Assembly: GCF_030247195.1 (NCBI RefSeq)
Contig: NC_080672.1
Coordinates: 367,590,271-367,654,270, forward strand
Source of the DNA: Topomyia yanbarensis
Taxonomy: Eukaryota > Arthropoda > Insecta > Diptera > Culicidae
Direction: 5' to 3'
DNA: 64,000 bases
The position numbers and the translations under genes were made by a program. Positions 32,501-42,284 of this stretch are shown piece by piece. Positions within the stretch are counted from its first letter, which is position 1; the number at the start of each line of letters is the position of its first letter. The notes under the pieces were generated by a model. That model worked only from the letters and a program-made list of their open reading frames with translations, had not been told where the DNA came from and did not search any database.

Positions 32501-35105
32501 AATATTTAATTAGCTTAATAAGCATGAGTTCAATGTTATCTTCATGTGATTATAATTTGGAAAGGTTGGTGGAATGGGTTTGAACGTGTAGGAAAGGGGG
32601 GGTTAGTAGAGTGGGAGTGGAGGATGCGTCAGAAATCCTTCATCTTATTTCGGTATACGGGATGGATGGAGGAAATGCGGGCGTGAGGGTGGTCCAAGGG
32701 GAGGGGAGTGATGAAGGACGCAATACTCAACTGCATATTTTGCCTTCCATTTGAGACTTGGTTTGAGAAAATCGGTTCAGTCATCACCGAAGAACCGATG
32801 TGACTTTATTTGTGTAACATGCCCGGAATTCCGGACTTCCGGAATCGTCGATAGTGGACAATATATTCAAAGAATGTTTGATTGGCAATCAGTGATCTAG
32901 ATCTGCGATTAGAAGTAATTTGGTGACCATTTCAATAGTTTTTAGCCTCTGAGGTATTACGATTGTACCGATTTATATGGGAAATTCCAGTGTATCCTTA
33001 CTAACACCCCTGTAACTCCGGAAGCAAAAGTCAGAACCGAATGAAATTCAGCAGCAGTGAATGGTATTACTGTATCTTTCATTTAAAATCAAGTTCGTAA
33101 AAATCGGTAGAGAATTCGTTGGGGAATGGGTGTGATATTAGCTTAGGAACTTGGCGGGTTCCCCGGGGGCGTCATGAACTGTCATAGGTGGCCAATGTGG
33201 TCAAAGCTGCTTTGATTGATCATTAGTGATCCAGACCCGCAAACTAGAGTAATGTTACATCAATTTTAATATGTTTTACATCATTTGAACATCATGGTGG
33301 TACCAATTTATATGGGAATTTGCTGTGTGACCGCACTCTTCAACCCGTAACTCCGGAACCGGAAGTCAGATCAACTAAAAATTCAATAGCAGCTTATGGG
33401 AGCGTTATACCTTTCACATGAAACTAAGTTTGCGAAAATCAGTTCAGCCATCTCTGAGAAAATTGTGTTAGTTTAAATGACACACACACATACACACACA
33501 CATACACACACACACACACATACATTTGCCGATCTCGACGTACTGAATCGAATGGTGTATGACACTTGGCCTTCCGGGCCTCCGTTAAAAAGTCGATTTT
33601 TACAGTGATTGCATAGCCTTCCTTTATATGAGAAAGACAAAACCTGTTTTAATCCACCTAGTGGTGCAATGGTGCCTTTCTCATTTATCAAAGCTATGGT
33701 TTAACAGCTGGTTATGTTTGGTTCAATATAGCATTGTGGAAATATCTATTACATTATTATTACACTTGGTAAGTATATATGAGTGCACGACAGCCACGAA
33801 CCTGATGAGCAACATGTCGACGCTAGCACACTTGAAACAAACAAAAATAAAATATTTAATTAACATAATCAGCGTGAGTTCAATGTTAGGGGAATAGAGA
33901 TAGAGGAATAATTATTGGGAGGAGAGGATGCGTTGGGAACAACCTAACATATTTTGATATACGGGTGGGTGAAGGGAATGTGGGTGTGAGGTTGGTCTTG
34001 GATGGGGGAAGTGGGAAAGAGATTTGCGAGGGGTGTGGGAGGAATAAGGGGGAGAGCTGGATGGGATGGTGCAACACCCGAATGCATATTATACTTTCCA
34101 TTTGGCTGGCTTTAGTTCTGGAATATGTACGGAACCAGGGACTACCAAAATTAACGATATTGGACAATTTATTCCAAGAATCTTTGATTTACCATCAGTG
34201 ATCTAGGCCAGCGAAGTAATTTGATGTTCATATCAATAAACTTTTAACCTATGAGGTATTACAATTGTACCGGTTTATTTGAGAAATTTCTATGTGACCG
34301 TAAAAACCTTCCGTAACTCTGCTTGAGCTTGAGCTTGTGAGACCACCCCTGGCTGCTACTCCGTTATCGATCTGGACTAGCTGAAGTTGTACAGGGAATA
34401 AGTAGATAATTATGCTTGGGGGTAGCGAAACATCTATCAATATGCAACCCCTGGTAAAGTGTTTATTGATCAATACCGGCGCCGGCCAGGCCCGAACGTA
34501 GACCGCGGAAGGAAAGGGAAGGAATGGTTAGTCCGATACTTGCTTTTGCTAGAGGCCGTATATACTACTGCGCACTCCACAAGTATCACGGGAGGAGGAT
34601 ATTTTTGCCTGTAAGGGTATAGAAGTTGGATCTACTTCTTCTTTACCGACGCCAGAGAGGTTACTCCACTATCTGGACTAGATATCGATCCACCAAACTC
34701 ATGGACCTGGGACCAACGGCTTTACTTCCCTTCCGAAGGGAGACGTGACCACAGATTTTTTCACCACAGAAAAATCTCAACGACCTCGGCTGGAATTGAA
34801 CCTAGGCCAACTGGAATGAGTGGCGGTCACACTTACCACTCAACGACCAGCGCCGTCCGTAATAACCTCCACGTAACTCCGGAACCAAAAGTCAGTACTG
34901 AATGTAATTCAATAGGAGTCAATGGAAGTATTATCTTTCATTTGAAATTAACTTTGTAAAAATTGGTTAAGAGTTCGCTGGAAAATAGGTGCGACATTAG
35001 CTTAGGAACTAGGCGAGTTTCTCGGGGGCCTCAAGAACCGCCGGCCTCGGTTAAAAGTTCGAAATTCTCGCCCGATTGCTTAACCCCTCTCTACGAGAAT
35101 AGAAA
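29525..35105 (+). repeat. Head-to-tail array of a long noncoding repeat
   Basis: The repeat starts CTGTTTTAATCCACCTAGNG and ends GATTGCATAACCTTTCTATA followed by TGAGAAAGGCAAAA. Starts are at about 29532, 30580 and 33645. Ends are at about 30115, 30572, 31910, 32495, 33640 and 35105. At 30572 and 33640 an end is followed within a few bases by a start, so copies are tandem. Inside each are (i) a G-rich purine strand segment (29800-29990, 32560-32720, 33890-34060); (ii) diverged units of roughly 330 bp with CCGTAACTCCGGAACCGGAAGT, CCTTTCATTTGAGACTAAGT and CATCTCTGAGAAACCGATGT; (iii) a CA-rich microsatellite; and (iv) the conserved tail GATCTCGACGAACTGAGTCG. No protein is encoded. Confidence 0.8.
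34317..34855 (-). mobile_element. tRNA-derived SINE
   Basis: On the minus strand the element begins with a tRNA-like head: an A box, TGGTCGTTGAGTGGTAA (34849-34833), and a B box, GGTTCAATTCC (34802-34792), at tRNA-like spacing. A 450 bp body follows and the 3' end carries the short tandem CAAGCTCAAGCTCAAGCA. The flanks carry TCCGTAA on both sides (34310-34316 and 34856-34862), a plausible target duplication. It interrupts a unit of the long noncoding repeat. Length and tRNA head resemble the Feilai-type SINEs of Aedes, but I cannot assign the family. Confidence 0.8.
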
Positions 35106-35678
35106 AAAACTGTGCGAAATCAACAGTCCCAAAAAGTCTATCTTTCTCATTTTTTTTGAATAACAAAATCTTGACTTTCATGAATTTAAGGATATTTGCA
35201 ATTAAACATTTCTTATTTGACCGGACGAATCTTTCTGTATTTCCGGATCCATACCACCGATCCCTACGAAAGTTCGTAGTAGTCTATAGGAATAATATAC
35301 CTTACGCTTGAAACTAAATTTGTGAAAATCGGCCCAACCATCTCCGAGAAACTGATGTTTTTGAAGTAGAATACTTCTAACGTTTCAATATGGGGTCCCG
35401 TTTCAAAAATTTCAGTTGAGAAATTTTCCCAGGTTTGAAATGCGAGTATCTTCCGTTCTACTGGACGAAATCGCAATATTTTTACACTATCTGATCGGAA
35501 ATTTGTGCACGTATATCGTATTAAATTTCGGAATTACTGCGACTACTATAAATAAACCAAAACAAGGATTTTCAGAAAATCCTTCGGAAACAGCGAGAAA
35601 AATGCGCAATTTGTCAGCATATCCCACGCAGAGCCGTCAAAAAGGAGCATGTAAGCGTTTCATTACATACGGGAATGT

Positions 35679-35716
35679 TATATATACAGGTCACGCGAGC
35701 TTGTTTTGTATCAGTG
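35679..35716 (+). promoter_or_regulatory. Relic histone H4 promoter (TATA plus initiator)
   Basis: TATATATA at 35679-35686 is followed 34 bases later by TTTGTATCAGTG, whose TCAGT matches the arthropod initiator. It lies about 80 bases upstream of the H4 pseudogene on the same strand, as in insect histone genes. Confidence 0.55.
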
Positions 35717-35792
35717 GGTGCTCGCTTACCACACGAGCAACATGCTCGTCCGGACGGTACAATGAGCGGTATCATGTTTGCGTTCCCGTACC

Positions 35793-36036
35793 AAGCGTCA
35801 TCGCCAGGTTCTTCGTGATAAAATCCAGGGAATCACCAAATCTGCCAGTCGGCGTCTGGCTCGTCGTGGTGATGTAAAATGCATCTCCAATTTAATCTAC
35901 GAATGCTGATGGTGTGCAGAAAAATGTCATCCGAGATGCCGTGACCTACACTGAACACGCCAAGCGCAAAACCGCAATGAATGTCGTCTATACTCTGAAG
36001 CGGCAGGGACGCACTTTGTATGGATTTGGAAGTTGA
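35793..36036 (+). pseudogene. Histone H4 pseudogene
   Basis: The translation runs [20 protein letters not shown], then [17 protein letters not shown]. After a deletion and frame change come [17 protein letters not shown], then [18 protein letters not shown] and a stop. This is H4 from the basic tail to the last residue. The first 15 residues are replaced and the segment around ETRGVLKVFLE is lost. Substitutions such as K-P-A-I to K-S-A-S in an otherwise invariant protein confirm loss of constraint. A promoter relic lies upstream and a histone 3' stem-loop downstream at 36070-36085. Confidence 0.93.
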
Positions 36037-36069
36037 AAAGGTAGAACTCACTTGTATCATTATAAAAAA

Positions 36070-36109
36070 GGCCCTTTTCAGAGCCACCAAAATCATTTCA
36101 AAGAATGAG
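36070..36109 (+). terminator. Histone 3' end stem-loop and HDE (H4 relic)
   Basis: GGCCCTTTTCAGAGCC (36070-36085) is the replication-dependent histone mRNA stem-loop with one stem mismatch (C opposite A). It is followed by ACCA and, 13 bases on, CAAAGAATGAG (36099-36109), which fits the purine-rich downstream element that pairs with U7 snRNA. It lies 34 bases after the H4 stop codon. Confidence 0.88.
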
Positions 36110-36460
36110 TTTGCATTTTCTGTTTCATGGACTGTTTCTCCCTGGAGAGCTATTTGGGTTAAACCCTAAATTATGATTTATTTCAGTACGCAAATTGCAA
36201 ATATGGTCAGAAACAAACTGGAGTGAAGTGAATTTTTACTAGGCGCATTCAAAAAAGGATTCAATTCTCAAACATTTTACAAAGGTGCCGTATTACATTA
36301 CTCTCTTTACCCTTAGTGTTCGATAATCTCCGTAGTGGAAACACAATTTCAATTTTGTTCTTTATCAAAAATATGTGGTCGACCAACCAAGGGGTGGAGC
36401 TACGACGAACACATTGAGGACAACACAAAAAAGGACGAGCTTACGTTGTGCTGTAGTCAG

Positions 36461-36499
36461 GTATAAAAACTCAGCATGCTGTTGCTTACGCTCAGTTCG
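36461..36499 (+). promoter_or_regulatory. Relic histone promoter (TATA plus initiator)
   Basis: GTATAAAAAC at 36461-36470 and CTCAGTTCG (initiator TCAGT) at 36491-36499 have the 30 base spacing of a functional core promoter. The H2B C-terminal coding remnant begins 45 bases further on, so most of the gene between promoter and C-terminus has been deleted. Confidence 0.65.
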
Positions 36500-36540
36500 T
36501 TTCCAGCATCAGCATGCAGCAGTTCGTTTGCAGCATGTTC

Positions 36541-36647
36541 CGCGAAATTCAAACCGCCGTCCATTTGCTGCTGTCACAGAAGAGTTGGCCAAGCACGCCG
36601 TCTTCGATGGCACCAAAACTGTTACCATATACACCAGCACCAAGTAA
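36541..36647 (+). pseudogene. Histone H2B pseudogene (C-terminal part)
   Basis: REIQTAVHLLLS, a one-base frameshift, then EELAKHAVFDGTKTVTIYTS, TK and a stop. This is the last 35 residues of H2B ([34 protein letters not shown] in the usual form). The N-terminal tail and first two histone-fold helices are gone. A perfect histone 3' stem-loop follows 24 bases after the stop. Confidence 0.93.
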
Positions 36648-36671
36648 ATTTCGAAAACTGCCCAAAGAAAA

Positions 36672-36708
36672 GGCCCTTTTCAGGGCCATCAATTTATCGA
36701 CAAAGAAT
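36672..36708 (+). terminator. Perfect histone 3' stem-loop and HDE (H2B relic)
   Basis: GGCCCTTTTCAGGGCC (36672-36687) is a perfect 6 bp stem with a 4 base loop. It is followed by ATCA and then CAAAGAAT (36701-36708), the downstream element for U7 snRNA pairing. It is preserved although the coding region is truncated and frameshifted. Confidence 0.93.
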
Positions 36709-36899
36709 CGAATTGAAATTTTATTACAAGCATCAGAAAGTGGCTTGCCAAGAGCGTTGGATGGTAAGTGAGCCACTTGTGAACAATATCGTCGCTTTCA
36801 AGTAGAATGGCACAAAATAAAAAAGTTATTTGTGTGATTTGTAGACAGGTTAGTGTAATGATTCAATTTACAAAAATCGAACGTTTTCTAACATTTCGA

Positions 36900-37145
36900 T
36901 ATAGGTGCTCCGTTTCAAAATTTTCGGCCAGAATGTTGCCTGTTTTTCTAAAAGTGAAAATCTGCTATTGTACTGAATGAAAATCTTCGATTTTTGCGCT
37001 GATTGGAAATAGTTGTGACTAATTCTGTAGAATGTACAATTACTGAAAATAACAGATTTTGTGAAAGCAGTGGTTGGTCCATACAATTCGATTTCAAGCG
37101 AGCCAGACTAGTTTTCGTTGGAAGGTCCATCTCTGACAATAGAAA
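36900..37145 (-). repeat. Histone-unit spacer relic, copy B
   Basis: Read on the minus strand this matches 29255-29480: CAACGAAAACTAGTCTGGCT, AATTGTATGGACCAACCACT and TTTCATTCAGTACAATAGCA. It lies downstream of the minus-strand H3 pieces. The adjacent string TCTAACATTTCGATATAGGT (+ strand) also recurs at 35368-35400 upstream of the H4 relic. Confidence 0.65.
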
Positions 37146-37423
37146 TAAACTATTTTATTTTGAATTCAACTACAACTTCCTTTAAAACAGCACAGCTAAA
37201 AAACTTTAGGGAAAAACGCGTAAACCTAAATTTTCCACTATAATAAAAACTAGTGCCCCCGCCGCACAGCATCATCAAGATTGATAGTTATTCAAGCCGG
37301 GTAGGAAAGGGGGTGGGAGGTTGTAAGGCAATGGAAAATTTCATTTATAATAATAATACTTTATAATTGGCTGGTCCTGAAAACAACTTGTTGGTTTGTG
37401 GTTTATTTTGGGTCACAATTTAG

Positions 37424-37545
37424 GCCCGCTCGATTTCTGATAGCTGTGAATTTCTCGCAGGGCGACTGTTTCTGTTCGGTAGCGATGGGGCTTCTTAACG
37501 CTAACCGTGACTGGGGCACTTTTACACGGCCTTCGTTGCCAACCA
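37424..37545 (-). pseudogene. Histone H3 pseudogene, central piece
   Basis: The minus strand gives LATKA, a frame change, K-S-A-P-V-T, then [20 protein letters not shown] and QKSSG. This matches H3 residues about 19-58. A weak trace of AVMALQ-like sequence precedes it, near 37590. The remaining alpha2-alpha3 region is missing. On the downstream side, TGTTTTCAGGACCAGCC (complement near 37365-37381) may be a decayed 3' stem-loop with only the right arm preserved. Confidence 0.88.
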
Positions 37546-37824
37546 GCCCCTGTCAAGGACGACGTCTCTGTACAGCCAGCATCACTGCCATGAAAGGCAA
37601 AACATTGATTTTGAGCCGAATGATTAGAAGCTGTATTTAGTTACAAAATGTCGATTAAATTAAATTATTAAATCATCCCACAAGAAGCAAAACGTCGTGT
37701 GAAATGCTTGAATATCGAGCATAGTGCCGAACATAATTCTTTGGGGCTTTATAGCTATAACGCCCCATATATGTCGGTCGCTGTCAAACTCCATATGATG
37801 GTATAGGGTTGCCAGGGAGTTGTT

Positions 37825-37877
37825 GCCAACTGCTTGCGGGGAGCCTTTCCTCCGGTGGACTTACGGTTTGTTTGGTA
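37825..37877 (-). pseudogene. Histone H3 pseudogene, N-terminal piece
   Basis: The minus strand encodes T-K-Q-T, a three-base loss of the Ala codon region, then RKSTGGKAPRKQLAT, which is H3 residues 3-24. It overlaps in content with the piece at 37424-37545 (both contain QLAT) and is separated from it by 280 bases, so these are probably two H3 copies rather than one gene with an insert. Confidence 0.88.
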
Positions 37878-38149
37878 CAGGTCATGTGGCGAAAAATGCT
37901 GATCTGCTACTTCTCTGATGCTGGTAGTAGGACGACGGTCAAACGCTCGTTTGCGTGCCTTCATTCATAAAAGTTCAACAATATTTTCAAAGAATGTTGC
38001 AAATTGTCAACTTGATAATTCCAAAAATACTCCAAATAAACTATGAATGTGCTAAAGTCGACAAAATCGCATAGAAATTGCTTATTCCAGAGCAGAATTT
38101 ACCGGTCTAAAGTGTATTCTACTTCACTCCGGTTATGTCTCTGACATTA

Positions 38150-39235
38150 CCCACCCATCTTTTTTTAATTTTGAAGTTTCCATTTTTCCAGGAACTTCCA
38201 GAACCGTCTACGGTGGACAATGTGGCCAACAAGATTTCGATGGGCCGCCAATAAGATAGAACTGCAAAAGCAAGATGCTCCCATTTTAGCAACAAAATTG
38301 CTTTCATCGTGGTATCAGTTTGAATACGACTTTTCTCTGTGACCACACTCCACAAGCCGTAAATCTGTAACCGGAAGATGGATCGAAATAAAATTTAATA
38401 ACAGTTTTTAGGGAGCAACACCGTTCATTTGAGGCTAAGTTTGGTCAAATCGGTCCAGACATCACTGAGCAATCGATGTCTGTTATTCTGAATTTGAAAA
38501 CTTCCGCTGGGGCTTCCGGAACCGTCGATGGTGGCCAATTTGGCCAAAGAGACTTTGAATGACTGTTGCGGGGATATTTTGAAAAAAAATTCACCTTTAT
38601 GCATTCATCACCGTGCATGTTGAAATCGGGATTTGCTGCGTGTTCGTACTCATCACCCTGTAATTCCGGAACCAGAACTCCGATCAGTTAGAAACTCTAT
38701 AGCAGACAATAGAAATGCTGCACTTTTCGTTTGAGACCAAGTTTGTAAAAATCAGTGGACAATTCGCTGAGAAATAGTTATGACATTAACTTAGGGACTT
38801 GGTAAGTTCCCCGGAGCCTCAAAAGCCATCATAGGTGGCCAATGTGGTCAAAGCGACTTCGATGGGTCATTAATGATCTAGATACGCAAATCCAAGTAAT
38901 GTTGCACACATTTTAATATGTATTGCATCATTTGGACATCATTGCGGTACCAGTTTATATGGGAATTTGCTGTGTGATCGTACTCTTCAACCCGTAACTC
39001 CGGAACCGGAAGTCGGATCAATAAAAAATTCAATAGCGACCGATGGGATTGTACCTTTCATTTGAGATTAAGTTTGTGCAAATCGGTCCAGCCATCTCTG
39101 AGAAAAATCGGTGAGGTTGTTTGATACATACACACAAACATACATACATACACACACAGACACACACATACAGAGTTTTTTCGATCTCGACGAACTGAGT
39201 CGAATGGTATAAGAGATTCGGCCCTGCACTGTAAA
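38150..39235 (+). repeat. Further units of the long noncoding repeat
   Basis: At least three diverged 330 bp units (CCGTAACTCCGGAACCGGAAGT at 38993-39014; CTTCCGGAACCGTCGATGGTGG near 38511; CCTGTAATTCCGGAACCAGA near 38657), then a CA-rich tract (39125-39170) and the conserved tail GATCTCGACGAACTGAGTCG. The block ends abruptly at about 39230, where the GATCGCG-type repeat begins. Confidence 0.75.
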
Positions 39236-41060
39236 ACACTGTTTAAGGGCCAATTGCAGAGTGCCATGATTCTGAATGTGATATTCATTGTGCGGATCTG
39301 ATATGTGCGGTTGTACACTCAGGCAAAAAATACAGCGAATTTCATAGGAATATCGTATAATTTTTAGCCACAAGTAGCGGGTATGTAAATCATAAGATTA
39401 TCTTATGAAACGGCATTTATTTTGTTAAATCGGTTTGCTATGATTTCATGTTCCATAAGGTATCTTTGAATTATCAAAAGACAATATTATACATTTCTCT
39501 TATGTTTATGAGAATCATAAGATGCTCGTATGAGATTCGTACGACTGGCATATGCAATAACTTTTAAAATGTTAAGGTAATCATAAAAGTCGTATGTTTT
39601 TCATATTAATCTTATGAAAACATAGTTTTGTTACTTTTCTATTCATCATAAGATAAATCTTATGAATTTCGCTATGAGTTTTGCCTTAGTGTAGGGACTT
39701 CACGATCGCGTATGTCACCGCGAAGAGCTCGAAGCGTGTTCGTAGTGAAACAAAAATCAAATATGGGGTTTTGAATGATTGCGCATTTTTACATCAACCA
39801 GGGATGCCACATTTGCAGATTTTCCGAAAAAAAATAATGGCACGCTGCACTGACATTACCTACCTCTGTTTTTTTGTTGGTCCAACTGAAGGTAAGGATC
39901 TTGATTGCTAGGGCTGAGGGTAGAGATTTCCGGACATGACAGATGCATGATCGCGCCAATATTTAGACTTGCATTTGAGACCGTGTTTGTAAGTTTATAA
40001 GTGTTAGAATGTTCACTTAATCATCGGGATATTTTGATGTTTGCGAAATCGCGGGCGTAGGTGTGCGTGGACGATCACAATTGCATGTTCGCGTTTGTAA
40101 CCAATGTTGCATTAGCGCGCTGGGCCCGAGTGTTTGTATGTGAACGGGTTTTATCGCGTGGGGTTGTGTCGCGTGTGTAAATACATTTGTATAGCCGTCT
40201 AACCGCTTGCATATTCGCGTGGGCTTTTTAATGTTCACGTGATCCGCGATATTGCGTGTATGGTTGAGAATTAGAAAAGAGTGAGTTTCCCCATATCACT
40301 AGAATATCCGATCAGGGCTCCCTAAGACTACTCGTGTATAGAAGATTCAAAGGCTTGAGCGTTTGTATGTCGTTTGTGAATGTTAGTTTAATGGCGTGGG
40401 CGTTTTTATGTCGCGTATGCTAGCACATTTGTTATTTCGCATGTACTAATGCGTTTCTATAACCGTGTTGTTTGCAAATTCTCGTGTGCTTTTGAGTGTC
40501 ATCGAGAAAAAACAGCAAAGAAAGAAACAACCCATTAATTCAACATTCATTCAACAAAGGTTAGATAGAAGTACGACTCTTATACTACAATATATTAGAG
40601 AAATACATTAGACAATCATTGCCAGAACGGCAAAAAATATTTGAAAAGACCGTTGAGACAGGCAAAAACATACAACACATGAAAAAAGAACAATAGTATT
40701 CCGAAATCATAGAAATAGTACAAACACTAACTCATGCGCGAACTTTGGCTTGGGCTAATCATAGTAGGAAAAAGCATGCAACATAAAAAGGCCCAATAAG
40801 TACTCCCGGTCTTTTCGATGCACTACTATCGAGGCGTATTGCAACAGGCAACTCAAAGCAACTTTCTTTTAGAGGTCAGTATGAAAAGCTACAATTACGT
40901 TCAATAGAATACGAATGGCTTTTTACTAGTTGACACTTTAAATGGAGATTTATGAATACACTAGCATTAGTTGTTGATAGTTGATGCACTAATATGTAAA
41001 TGTAATATTGCTTGAAGATGCTTGTAATACCGTCAATCCAATCAGCCAAGAAGAGTGGTT
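39235..41060 (+). repeat. GATCGCG-rich long repeat, block 1
   Basis: From CACTGTTTAAGGGCCAATTG onward this matches 60675-60830, interrupted by the MITE at 39316-39691. The series CCGGACATGACAGATGCATG and ATCGCG recurs in block form. The distal part (40450-41060; ACTCTTATACTACAATATAT, CTTTGGCTTGGG, TAATATTGCTTGAAGATGCT, ACCGTCAATCCAAT) matches 56320-56790 in the same order. Noncoding. Confidence 0.7.
39316..39691. mobile_element. MITE with TA duplication (mariner-like)
   Basis: Ends CACTCAGGCAAAAAATACAG and, reverse complemented, CACTAAGGCAAAACTCATAG, followed on both sides by GCGAA(A)TTCATA. The element is flanked by TA on each side. The unoccupied site survives in the paralogous repeat at 60751-60770, which reads GCTGGTG-TA-GGGACTCGCG where this copy reads TGCGGTTG-TA-element-TA-GGGACTTCACG. 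The interior is rich in CATAAGAT/ATCTTATG palindromes. Confidence 0.85.
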
Positions 41061-42280
41061 AATTTCATTTGTAAAAATAATGACATAGGTTTGGAATTTT
41101 TCTCGGGTTTTAATACAAATTCCCTGAAAATTTTCCGGGTCGGCATCCTGAGTAAAGTTCATTGAACGCTGAGTTGCCCACTAAGTGATGCAGCAAAAAA
41201 AAAACAAAAAATATAATTAATTTTTGATATTGGCTGCCTTCAGGCTTGTTTTTTGCTCACACAATGTGCACAAAGAGCGGCATACACCGATCAAAAAAGA
41301 GCAGCACAAAGAGAAACTTAAAAACGAAAAAGAGAAAGAGCTGTGCGCCAAGAGATATACAATTCCGCACAAAGAGTCACCTTGAAGAGTTACTGGCAAT
41401 CTGGGAGGAAGGCGAATAAAACCATAAAATTCGGATAAAGTTTGATCGGAAGAACGTTTTTAATATGTTTTTAGTGGCCTTCCCTGCTTCCGTGCGCGTG
41501 GGACCAAGATGCACACTAAAGAGCCTCTCTATTTCTACTCTTTGATCTGCACAGTCATGGAGTAGAACGCACATATGGAAGCAACACACATCGGAGTGAA
41601 AAGGTTTATTATAAAGGAGAAAGGCGGTGGTTTGCATGAAAAGTGCACAGAGCGTTTTTATTCTTCTCTTTATTTGCACTGAGGTGCATTCCATCTCTGG
41701 CTGCCTTAGGTTATTGCACTAATTACATTTATAATTGGTACTAGCATTTCATAAATCCGCTTTTCCAGCAATAAAAATGCAATCAAGTTTTACGTTAGCA
41801 ATGTAAACCTGTTTATTTTAATACTAGCTAATACCCATTGCTCGTTGCTGCGACTATCAACGAAATAGGAGAAAAACACAATTTGTTCCGAAGCGCCATC
41901 TGGCGGACAAATAATCTACAACCAATAGCTCACAAACACGCTCCATAACAAATGCCTACTATGTATAAATTATTACGACAAAGCCGTTTGGGAGTCTATA
42001 AATCATAGATTAGTGTATTTAAAACGGCTCAATGCGTTAGCTTGACTGAGTTGTGGGTCTTTTATATTTAAAGTAAGCCGTGGATCTTTTATGTTTAAAG
42101 TAAGTAAACCAGGTGTTGATATTCTTTCTTTTGGTTGTGAACCATTAGCTGCGTTATTCACTACAAGGATCTTTCCATCTGCCTGCTCTCCTGTCTACGT
42201 CTATATCATCATCGTTATAGATTTCTTGATATTCACGGTCAGTGGTTCTAGTTTGGTTATTGTGCTTACGAGTCACTATT
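41061..42280. other. No gene seen
   Basis: Contains purine-rich strings with AAAGAG and GTGCACAAAGAG (41240-41390), mirrored loosely by CTCTTT strings at 41530 and 41660. This hints at an undefined fold-back element of about 450 bp. No coding support. Confidence 0.35.
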
Positions 42281-42284
42281 GTGT

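Noticed and set aside
30400..33530. CRISPR-like regular repeats
   Set aside because: The repeats are long, diverged and CA-rich with no unique spacers; this is eukaryotic repeat DNA.
34780..34855. A tRNA gene
   Set aside because: A and B boxes are present, but there is no foldable acceptor stem or anticodon arm. The sequence continues into a SINE body.
35833..36096. Minus-strand 87-codon frame
   Set aside because: Antisense shadow of the H4 pseudogene on the plus strand.
37398..37640. Plus-strand 80-codon frame
   Set aside because: Antisense shadow of the H3 pseudogene on the minus strand.
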